Below are positions 1 to 5,583 of a stretch of 5,775 nt of DNA, piece after piece. Both the position numbers and the translations under genes were made by a program. The number at the start of each line of letters is the position of its first letter. Position 1 is the stretch's first letter. The DNA comes from Acidimicrobiales bacterium (GTDB lineage Bacteria > Actinomycetota > Acidimicrobiia > Acidimicrobiales > RAAP-2), in NCBI GenBank assembly GCA_017882985.1, contig JADGOK010000076.1, positions 1 to 5,775 on the forward strand. Direction: 5' to 3'. The notes beneath the pieces were generated by a model that was not told the origin of the DNA, made no database searches, and saw nothing but the letters and a program-made list of their open reading frames with translations.

Positions 1-154
1 AAGGCAGCTCTCAGACCAAAGAATTGTCGCCCGGGAGTTGAATCTCGCCACTTGTTCCACGGACCCAATTGCGTTGCATCAACTCCTGAATCGAACACCG
101 CGCGCGACGCGCGACACATCTCGAGTACGTCACAGTCAAACGGGTTGCCTGGCG

Positions 155-185
155 AACCAAATCAACCAATTCGTCAGCCCTTGGT
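155..185. promoter_or_regulatory. Cluster of ACCAA/TTGGT half-sites (possible operator)
   Basis: AACCAA occurs at 155-160, ACCAA again at 165-169 (9 bases further on), and TTGGT in the opposite orientation at 181-185. The 11-mer TCAACCAATTC at 162-172 is identical to 3179-3189 in the glcB upstream region, where it is the right arm of an operator-like palindrome. Here the left arm is not conserved, so this may be a weak or half-site version bound by the same regulator. The functional role is inferred from the shared motif only. Confidence 0.3.
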
Positions 186-337
186 CATCATGCTCGCGTT
201 ACACGTGAAACCTCCCGACTCGCTCCACGAAGCGCAGAGGCGTCGAAGATCTTTCGCCGCGTCACGTCGCGCGCCCGGGTTCGAGTTCGTGTGGTGGGGA
301 CAGGATTCGATATTGTGAGCCGAAGCGGAGATACTGC

Positions 338-340
338 GGA
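338..340 (+). promoter_or_regulatory. Weak ribosome binding site supporting the GTG start at 347
   Basis: GGA at 338-340 (context TGCGGAAC) lies six bases before the GTG at 347. The alternative ATG at 359 has no purine-rich sequence at a useful distance; the closest is GGG at 343-345, 13 bases away. The match to anti-Shine-Dalgarno is short, so this favours the GTG start only modestly. Confidence 0.35.
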
Positions 341-346
341 ACGGGC

Positions 347-1873
347 GTGCTTACTTCTATGCCAGACCCCATTTCGACATCCGACGATGTGCCGTCCACC
401 GACACCGTTGCCGGCTTGCTTCCTCTCGACGCCGACGGCCCCGCCTTACTGGGTGACGACGGCGAGCTAATTTCCCACGCGACGTTGCGAAAGGAAGTCG
501 ATCGCCTAGCAGAGCAGCTTCGTAGTGCCGGTCTCGGACCAAAGGATCGCATCGCCATTGTCTTGCCGAACGGTCCGGCGATGGCGTTGGTCATGCTCGC
601 GGCAATGTCGGTTGGCTGCGCGGCGCCACTGAATCCGAAATATCGCGAGGACGAGTTCCGGTTCTACCTCGACGATCTCCACGCGTCGGCGCTCCTCACT
701 CTCGATGGAGCGTCGCCCGAGGCCCACGCGGCGGCGCCCGAAGGCACGATCCCCATCGTGGTGCGCGGCGACGGCATGTCCATCGACCTGGTCGCTCCCC
801 AATCGACGACGATCCCGACGCAACGTCCCGGCGCTGAGGACTTCGCGCTCGTGCTGCACACGTCGGGAACGACGTCGCGACCCAAGATCGTCCCCCTACG
901 CCAGCGCAACCTCTCCCAGTCGGCGCGCAACATTGCCACGACGCTACGCCTGACGTCCGAAGACCGGTCGCTCAACGTGATGCCGTTGTTTCACATCCAC
1001 GGGCTGATGGCCGGGATGTTGGCACCCCTTTCAGCTGGCGGGTCCGTCATCTGTACGTCCGGTTTCGACGCGTTCAAGTTCCACCGTTGGATTGACGAGT
1101 TGCGTCCTAGCTACTACAGCGCGGTACCGACCATGCACCAAATGGTGCTGGCCCGATCCCCCGGACCGCGTCCCACGAACCTGCGCTTCGTACGCTCTTC
1201 GTCGGCCGCTTTGCCCGGCCCGGTGCTCGAAGGTCTTCGCGAACTCTTCCACGTTCCGATCATCGAGGCCTACGGCATGACCGAGGCCTCACATCAGATG
1301 ACGTCGAATCCGTTGCCGCCGGCGACGACGAAGCAAGGCTCGGTCGGTATCGCGAGCGGCATCGAGGTGGCAATCCTCGACGCACAGAACGACTTGGTGG
1401 CGACCGGTGAGCGCGGTGAAGTCGCGATCAAGGGCTCGACCGTCGTCGACGGTTACGAGAACAACCCCGCGGCCAACGAGTCGGCGTTCACCGCTGGCTG
1501 GTTTCGAACCGGTGACGAGGGCATGCTCGACGGGGACGGATTCCTCTTCTTGACCGGACGCTTGAAGGAACAGATCAACCGGGGCGGAGAAAAGATCTCA
1601 CCACTGGAGATCGACGAAGTGCTCATCGGGCATCCGGCGGTGGCCGAGGCGGTGACGTTCGCGATCCCCCATGAGAAACTCGGCGAGGAGATCGGCGCCG
1701 CCGTGGTTCTGGTGGAGGGCAAGGAAACCACCGAGAGCGAGCTCCGCAATTATCTTCGCGAGCGCCTCGCCGCGTTCAAGGTTCCACGGCGAATCATCAT
1801 CGTCGCCGAGATACCGAAGGGCGCCACCGGAAAGATTCAGCGAATCGGTCTCGCCGAGAAACTCGCCCTTTGA
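347..1873 (+). CDS. Oxalate--CoA ligase-like AMP-forming acyl-CoA synthetase
   Basis: This is an adenylate-forming enzyme (ANL superfamily) of 508 residues, with no signal peptide or membrane segment, so cytosolic. The expected core motifs occur in order, numbered from the GTG: phosphate loop LHTSGTTSRPK at 170-180; MPLFHIHG at 212-219; EAYGMTEASH from 307; GWFRTGD with the ATP-ribose Asp at 390; hinge region GRLKEQINRGGEKISP from 404; and the C-terminal catalytic Lys in GATGKIQR at 496. The phosphate loop with Ser instead of Gly after TSGTT, the MPLFHxHG block and the MTEASHQMTSNPLP segment closely resemble yeast Pcs60 and plant AAE3, which are oxalyl-CoA synthetases. The likely reaction is oxalate + ATP + CoA to oxalyl-CoA + AMP + PPi. 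A PanE-like reductase and malate synthase downstream fit that substrate. The only in-frame starts are GTG 347 and ATG 359; GTG has the better ribosome site. Another short carboxylate as substrate remains possible. Confidence 0.85.
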   Translation: MLTSMPDPISTSDDVPSTDTVAGLLPLDADGPALLGDDGELISHATLRKEVDRLAEQLRSAGLGPKDRIAIVLPNGPAMALVMLAAMSVGCAAPLNPKYREDEFRFYLDDLHASALLTLDGASPEAHAAAPEGTIPIVVRGDGMSIDLVAPQSTTIPTQRPGAEDFALVLHTSGTTSRPKIVPLRQRNLSQSARNIATTLRLTSEDRSLNVMPLFHIHGLMAGMLAPLSAGGSVICTSGFDAFKFHRWIDELRPSYYSAVPTMHQMVLARSPGPRPTNLRFVRSSSAALPGPVLEGLRELFHVPIIEAYGMTEASHQMTSNPLPPATTKQGSVGIASGIEVAILDAQNDLVATGERGEVAIKGSTVVDGYENNPAANESAFTAGWFRTGDEGMLDGDGFLFLTGRLKEQINRGGEKISPLEIDEVLIGHPAVAEAVTFAIPHEKLGEEIGAAVVLVEGKETTESELRNYLRERLAAFKVPRRIIIVAEIPKGATGKIQRIGLAEKLAL

Positions 1874-1881
1874 GATTTCGC

Positions 1882-1911
1882 GCGCGGCCCACGGATCATT
1901 CGCCGTGGCGC
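1882..1911 (+). terminator. Weak hairpin after the ligase gene
   Basis: CCACGG at 1889-1894 pairs with CCGTGG at 1903-1908 across an 8-base loop. GCG (1882-1884) can extend the stem by pairing with CGC (1909-1911) if four bases bulge. It begins nine bases after the ligase stop codon, but no T-tract follows. It may attenuate read-through into the reductase gene or simply be chance in GC-rich DNA. Confidence 0.25.
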
Positions 1912-2025
1912 AATGTCACAGTGCCCTGAGTCGGGAGCACACCGACGAGGAGCTCTCAACCGCGACGCCCCCGATAGTGATCAACGCGAGTACTTGGTGC
2001 TGCGATGTGCAAAAGATTCGTGAGT

Positions 2026-2029
2026 AAGG
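2026..2029 (+). promoter_or_regulatory. Ribosome binding site of the PanE-like gene
   Basis: AAGG at 2026-2029 is seven bases before the GTG start at 2037. An in-frame TAG at 2034-2036 directly precedes that GTG, so no longer version of the protein is possible. Confidence 0.45.
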
Positions 2030-2036
2030 TGCGTAG

Positions 2037-3029
2037 GTGCGCGTGTGCATCGTAGGTGCGGGAGCCATTGGTGGTCTGCTTGGCGTTCGCCTGGCTCTTT
2101 CGGGCGAGCACGTGAGCGTTCTCGCCCGGACCAGCACTCTCGACGCGATTCGATCCGACGGAATGAAGCTGATCGAACCGGACGGCTCGGTGCTCGTCGC
2201 GACCAATGTCGCCGCCTCGGACGACTTCGCGTCACTCGGACCGCAGGATCTGGTCATCCTGGCCCTCAAGGCGCATCAGATCGTTGAGATCGCCCCGCAA
2301 CTCGCTGCGCTCTACGACGAGAGCACCGTCGTGCTGCCACTGCAGAATGGTGTCCCTTGGTGGTTCTTCCAGAAGTTCCCCGGCCCGTTCGAGGGTCGTC
2401 GACTTCAGACCCTTGACCCTGACGGCACATTGGAACGACACATTCCGCCAGAGAGAATCGTCGGCTCGATCGCGTACCCGGCCGCGGAACGCGACGCTCC
2501 GGGCGTCTTTCGCCTGATCGAAGGCGACCGATTCCCTGTCGGCGAACTCGACGGCGAGCGTTCACCGAGGGTGACGGCGATCGCTCGGGTGCTGACGGAC
2601 GCCGGATTCAAGTCGCGCGTGCTCACCGACATCCGCTCGCACCTTTGGGTCAAGGCGTGGGGCAACATGGCGATGAATCCGATCAGCGCTCTCACGGGCG
2701 CCACGCTCGCAGAAATCTGTCAGTTTCCGGCCACTCGCTCACTCGCCGCACAGATGATGGTCGAATCCTCCGAGGTCGCGGAGAAGCTCGGGTTGCATTT
2801 ACGGCTGTCCGTCGAACAACGAATCGAGGGCGCCGAAAAAGTCGGCGATCACAAGACGTCAATGCTCCAAGACGTGGAGGCCGGTCGCGTGCTTGAGATT
2901 GAGCCGCTCATCGGGAGCTTCATTGAACTCGGTCGACTCACGACCACGGATATGCCAACAACGCAGACCGTCTATTCCCTCGTCTCACTGCTCAATTCGC
3001 GTCTGACGCATTCGGCGACGCACCGCTAG
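2037..3029 (+). CDS. PanE/ApbA-family reductase, candidate oxalyl-CoA reductase
   Basis: A 330-residue NAD(P)H-dependent oxidoreductase of the 2-dehydropantoate 2-reductase family. The N-terminal Rossmann fold begins MRVCIVGAGAIGG, with the dinucleotide motif at 7-12. Lys78 (ALKAHQ) and Asn104 (PLQNG) follow. The C-terminal helical domain has Lys206, Asn210 and Asn214 (VKAWGNMAMNP), Ser275 (TSMLQD) and Glu287 (LEIEPL); these line up with E. coli PanE Lys72, Asn98, Lys176, Asn180, Asn184, Ser244 and Glu256. Two differences stand out. About 24 extra residues lie between Asn104 and Lys206, around WWFFQKFPGPFEGRR. The position matching PanE Asn194, a substrate ligand as I recall, is Leu224. General annotation would be ketopantoate reductase (pantothenate synthesis). 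Its place between an oxalyl-CoA synthetase-like gene and malate synthase suggests instead oxalyl-CoA reduction to glyoxylate, as I recall for Methylobacterium PanE2. The family is certain; the substrate is inferred. The start is fixed by the TAG just upstream. Confidence 0.85.
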   Translation: MRVCIVGAGAIGGLLGVRLALSGEHVSVLARTSTLDAIRSDGMKLIEPDGSVLVATNVAASDDFASLGPQDLVILALKAHQIVEIAPQLAALYDESTVVLPLQNGVPWWFFQKFPGPFEGRRLQTLDPDGTLERHIPPERIVGSIAYPAAERDAPGVFRLIEGDRFPVGELDGERSPRVTAIARVLTDAGFKSRVLTDIRSHLWVKAWGNMAMNPISALTGATLAEICQFPATRSLAAQMMVESSEVAEKLGLHLRLSVEQRIEGAEKVGDHKTSMLQDVEAGRVLEIEPLIGSFIELGRLTTTDMPTTQTVYSLVSLLNSRLTHSATHR

Positions 3030-3043
3030 TCGCGATCTATTTC

Positions 3044-3071
3044 CGATGCGACGCCACGGTGCGTCGCATCG
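3044..3071 (+). terminator. Strong 11-bp hairpin after the PanE-like gene
   Basis: CGATGCGACGC (3044-3054) is perfectly complementary to GCGTCGCATCG (3061-3071) with a 6-base loop, starting 15 bases after the TAG at 3027-3029. No uninterrupted T-run follows, only moderately T-rich sequence (3081-3100), as in many GC-rich genomes whose terminators lack a U-tract. It probably ends the ligase-reductase unit and insulates the glcB promoter region. An operator role for this palindrome is possible but less likely given its position. Confidence 0.6.
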
Positions 3072-3112
3072 ATGCGGTCCGTTCTCGATTTCGTTCATGT
3101 CGCTGCGTCACT

Positions 3113-3125
3113 CGACGTTTCGCGC
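3113..3125. repeat. 13-base direct repeat, copy 1
   Basis: CGACGTTTCGCGC occurs here and again, identically and in the same orientation, at 3244-3256, 131 bases apart. This copy ends three bases before the TTGGT-N3-ACCAA palindrome at 3129. Both copies lie in the non-coding region before glcB. The function is unknown; it could be a binding site for a second regulator. Confidence 0.4.
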
Positions 3126-3128
3126 ACC

Positions 3129-3143
3129 ATTGGTTGAACCAAT
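3129..3143. promoter_or_regulatory. Operator-like palindrome ATTGGTTGAACCAAT
   Basis: This is a perfect inverted repeat of 7 + 1 + 7 bases. The pattern TTGGT-N3-ACCAA matches the known operator form of GntR-family regulators of the FadR subfamily, notably PdhR (ATTGGT-N3-ACCAAT). GlcC, the glycolate regulator of E. coli glcB, belongs to the same subfamily. A second, near-identical site lies about 44 bases (four helical turns) downstream. A role in controlling glcB in response to a two-carbon acid is inferred; no regulator gene is visible in the window. Confidence 0.55.
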
Positions 3144-3174
3144 CGTGAGCGATGACGACGAGCATCAACTGCGT

Positions 3175-3188
3175 TTGGTCAACCAATT
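3175..3188. promoter_or_regulatory. Second operator-like site TTGGTCAACCAATT
   Basis: TTGGT and ACCAA arms are separated by two bases here, against three in the site at 3129-3143. Read on the opposite strand, the first site is TTGGTTCAACCAA, so this copy differs by one missing T. Centre-to-centre distance is about 44 bases, consistent with two regulator dimers on the same face of the helix. The right part, TCAACCAATTC, recurs at 162-172 upstream of the ligase gene. Confidence 0.45.
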
Positions 3189-3216
3189 CTCATCACCGAT
3201 GCTTTTTTTTCGGCGC

Positions 3217-3222
3217 TATCAT
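3217..3222 (+). promoter_or_regulatory. Candidate -10 element of the glcB promoter
   Basis: TATCAT matches five of six bases of the TATAAT consensus and follows a run of eight T (3203-3210). No convincing -35 hexamer is found 16-18 bases upstream. The operator-like site at 3175-3188 ends 28 bases before it, a plausible position for an activator compensating for a weak -35. A start near 3229 would leave a leader of roughly 140 bases before glcB. This is a guess from pattern and position. Confidence 0.25.
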
Positions 3223-3243
3223 CATGGCGAAGTCTGGCGCGTG

Positions 3244-3256
3244 CGACGTTTCGCGC
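3244..3256. repeat. 13-base direct repeat, copy 2
   Basis: Identical copy of CGACGTTTCGCGC (see 3113-3125). It lies just downstream of the candidate -10, so it would be in the transcribed leader. CGACG at its start can pair with CGTCG at 3261-3265, and flanking GCGC segments can extend this stem with a bulge, so this copy may also form a leader hairpin. Confidence 0.35.
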
Positions 3257-3372
3257 TTGCGTCGGCGCGAAGTGAACTCCTCGAATCGACGACTAGTAAG
3301 GGATCAATCATCTTGAACGTGCGACCACTGGCCCATTCACTTCAGCTTTTCGCTCACCTGGGTTGATCATCA

Positions 3373-5583
3373 ATGACGACAACTGATCAGTACGTACCGC
3401 GAGGAGGACTTCGCGTCGCCGAGATACTCGACCGCTTCGTCACCAACGAAGTACTGCCCCCGCTCGGCATCGATCCAGAGACCTTCTGGTCTGGCTTCGC
3501 GACAATCGTGGCGACGTTCGGGCCCCGCAACGCAGCGCTCCTGGAGTTTCGATCGAGTCTCCAGGAGCAACTCGACCAGTGGCACGTCGAGCACTCCGGC
3601 TCGGGCGACATCGCGCAGTACCGCAATTTTCTTAGCGACATTGGCTACCTCGAACCGACGACGGCGCCAACGCCCATCGACGTTGATCACGTCGACGCAG
3701 AGATCGCCCTCATTGCGGGACCCCAGCTCGTCGTGCCGCTCGACAACGCACGCTTCGCCCTCAACGCCGCGAACGCCCGGTGGACGAGTTTGTACGACGC
3801 CTTGTACGGGACGAACGTGATCACCGAGAATGACGGCGGTGAGCGGGGAACTTCCTATAATCCGGTGCGCGGCGAGCGAGTCATCGCGTACGCCAACGGC
3901 TTCCTCGATCGGGCCGTGCCCCTCGCGAGCGGCTCGTACGGCGACGTCACGGATTTCATCCTGACTGCGGAACAACCAGTGACGTTGACGGTGCAGCTGC
4001 GCGACGGCAGTACCAGCGCGCTCGCCGATCCGACCCAATTCGTGGGATTGGCCCGCGACGACGATTCGACCGGTCTCCTGCTTCGCAATCACCGACTCCA
4101 CGTCGAACTCATCGTGGACCGGCGTCATCCCATCGGACGCACCAGTCCCTCGGGTCTCGCCGACGTCGTCCTCGAGTCCGCGATCACGACCATCCAGGAC
4201 TGCGAGGATTCGGTCGTGACGGTTGACGCCGTCGACAAGACGCTGGTCTACCGTAACTGGCTCGGCCTGATGACCGGCGTTCTCGAGGCGACATTCGAGA
4301 AGAGCGGCGGCCAACTCACGCGCCGACTACAACCCGATCGGACGTTCGACGCGCCCGACGGTACGCGCTTCACGCTGCCCGGACGCAGCCTGTTACTGAT
4401 ACGAAACGTCGGTCTCCACATGATGAGCGACGCGGTTCTGACCAACGATGGTCAGGCGGTACCCGAGGGTCTACTCGACGCGCTCTTGACCGTCACGATC
4501 GCGATGCACGAGTTGCGTGGACTGGGGTCGTTTCGCAACAGTGTCGCTGGCAGCGTGTACGTCGTCAAGCCGAAGTTGCACGGCAGCGCCGAAGTTTCCT
4601 TCGCGGTCGACGTCTTCAGCGAGATTGAGCGTCTCTTGAATCTTCCCCAGAACACCGTGAAGATCGGCATCATGGACGAAGAGCGACGGACCTCGCTCAA
4701 TCTCGCCAACTGCATCGCGGCGGCGCGCGAGCGGGTGATCTTCATCAACACCGGCTTCCTCGACCGCACCGGGGACGAGATCCATACCGCAACCCAGGCT
4801 GGCCCGGTCGTGCGCAAGGGCGACATGCGTACGACACCGTGGCTGATCTCGTACGAACTGAACAACGTCGACGTCGCGCTCTCCATGGGCTTTCGCGGCG
4901 TGGCCCAGATTGGCAAGGGGATGTGGGCCATGCCCGACGCGATGGCCGAGCTCGTGGAAGCCAAGATTGCTCACCCGATGGCCGGAGCGTCGTGCGCGTG
5001 GGTGCCGTCGCCGACCGCGGCGACATTGCACGCGATGCACTACCACTTCGTCGACGTCGCCGCACGACAGGACGAGATCGCCCAGCATCCGTCGACTCGC
5101 TTCGAGGATCTGCTGCAACTTCCACTGCTCACCGGCCGACCGAGCGACGTAGAGATTGCCGAAGAACTAGCCAACAACGCCCAAGGCATGCTCGGCTACG
5201 TCGTTCGCTGGGTGGACCAGGGCATCGGTTGTTCGAAGGTGCCCGACATCAACGGTGTCGAACTGATGGAGGATCGCGCGACGTTGCGCATTTCGAGCCA
5301 ACACATCGCCAACTGGCTGCACCACGGCCTTCTCAATCGCGAGACAATCGTCGCCACCTTCGTGGATATGGCGGCCCTGGTCGACGAGCAGAACGCGAAC
5401 GACCCCGCCTACCGGCCGATGTTGCCCGACGCGATGTCGAGCGCCGGCGTTTCGGCTGCCCTCGAACTCGTCTTTGAGGGCACGACAACACCCAACGGCT
5501 ACACCGAAGACATTCTGAACGCGTGGCGACGACGCGTCAAGGCCGAGGACGAGCACCGTGCAACGAATGGAGAACCGACATGA
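3373..5583 (+). CDS. glcB: Malate synthase G
   Basis: Condenses glyoxylate with acetyl-CoA and water to malate and CoA; a cytosolic, Mg-dependent monomer. At 736 residues it matches the G isoform (E. coli GlcB about 723), not the A isoform of about 530, and aligns end to end from LRVAEILDRFV to NGYTEDILNAWR. Conserved blocks include AGPQLVVPLDNARFALNAANARW (split here only by small changes), DCEDSV, GRSLLLIRNVG, MDEERRTSLNL, GFLDRTGDE, KGMWAMPD, WVPSPTAATLHA, GIGCSKVPDI and MEDRATLRISSQHIANWL. Catalytic residues by correspondence with E. coli: Arg344 (Arg338), Mg ligands Glu436 and Asp464 (Glu427, Asp455), base Asp634 (Asp631). Cys620 matches Cys617, whereas the Cys688 position is Ala691. The ATG at 3373 is the only possible start because an in-frame TGA lies at 3364-3366, yet it has no clear Shine-Dalgarno. 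The stop overlaps the next gene. Two operator-like palindromes lie upstream. Confidence 0.97.
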   Translation: MTTTDQYVPRGGLRVAEILDRFVTNEVLPPLGIDPETFWSGFATIVATFGPRNAALLEFRSSLQEQLDQWHVEHSGSGDIAQYRNFLSDIGYLEPTTAPTPIDVDHVDAEIALIAGPQLVVPLDNARFALNAANARWTSLYDALYGTNVITENDGGERGTSYNPVRGERVIAYANGFLDRAVPLASGSYGDVTDFILTAEQPVTLTVQLRDGSTSALADPTQFVGLARDDDSTGLLLRNHRLHVELIVDRRHPIGRTSPSGLADVVLESAITTIQDCEDSVVTVDAVDKTLVYRNWLGLMTGVLEATFEKSGGQLTRRLQPDRTFDAPDGTRFTLPGRSLLLIRNVGLHMMSDAVLTNDGQAVPEGLLDALLTVTIAMHELRGLGSFRNSVAGSVYVVKPKLHGSAEVSFAVDVFSEIERLLNLPQNTVKIGIMDEERRTSLNLANCIAAARERVIFINTGFLDRTGDEIHTATQAGPVVRKGDMRTTPWLISYELNNVDVALSMGFRGVAQIGKGMWAMPDAMAELVEAKIAHPMAGASCAWVPSPTAATLHAMHYHFVDVAARQDEIAQHPSTRFEDLLQLPLLTGRPSDVEIAEELANNAQGMLGYVVRWVDQGIGCSKVPDINGVELMEDRATLRISSQHIANWLHHGLLNRETIVATFVDMAALVDEQNANDPAYRPMLPDAMSSAGVSAALELVFEGTTTPNGYTEDILNAWRRRVKAEDEHRATNGEPT
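5569..5573 (+). promoter_or_regulatory. Ribosome binding site of glcG inside the glcB end
   Basis: GGAGA at 5569-5573 lies six bases before the ATG at 5580, within the last codons of glcB. With the ATGA overlap it supports translation of the downstream gene from the same message, and it fixes the glcG start. Confidence 0.6.

Larger units (their letters stand above)
1..346. other. Non-coding upstream region of the ligase gene
   Basis: I see no convincing gene in this stretch. The longest + strand reading frame (52-318) starts at TTG and gives an arginine-, serine- and proline-rich peptide with no recognisable family. The region contains two ACCAA half-sites (156-160 and 165-169) and one TTGGT (181-185), resembling the operator-like motifs upstream of glcB. 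It also has a tandem 7-base repeat GCGCGAC at 102-115. It is probably the promoter and regulatory region of the ligase gene. A divergent regulator gene could lie just outside the left edge, but that cannot be seen here. Confidence 0.5.

Noticed and set aside
33..50. tRNA T-arm-like sequence around GGGAGTTGAATCTC
   Set aside because: Only three to four base pairs can form around the TTGAAT loop, and no acceptor, D-arm or anticodon arm can be fitted around it.
52..318. 88-codon + strand reading frame starting at TTG
   Set aside because: The peptide is low in hydrophobic pattern, rich in Arg/Ser/Pro, shows no family resemblance and has no ribosome site; it fits a chance frame in GC-rich DNA.
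1916..2269. 117-codon minus strand frame crossing the gap between the ligase and reductase genes
   Set aside because: Most of it is opposite the Rossmann-fold coding sequence of the reductase, and the remainder has no ribosome site or family resemblance.
3224..3316. 30-codon leader peptide ORF (MAKSGACDVSRLRRREVNSS...) before glcB
   Set aside because: It has no ribosome site, its ATG lies at or next to the predicted transcription start, and there is no run of a regulatory amino acid; not enough to call it an attenuator peptide.
3046..3366. 106-codon + strand reading frame between the reductase gene and glcB
   Set aside because: It starts inside the terminator hairpin, runs through both operator-like palindromes and the direct repeats, has no ribosome site and resembles no known protein.
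3370..4314. 314-codon minus strand reading frame
   Set aside because: It lies wholly opposite the N-terminal half of malate synthase G, whose protein matches its family along the whole length; the antisense peptide has no recognisable domain.
4471..5118. 215-codon minus strand reading frame within glcB
   Set aside because: It is a mirror of the conserved glcB coding sequence and is rich in Arg and Val, as expected for a shadow frame.
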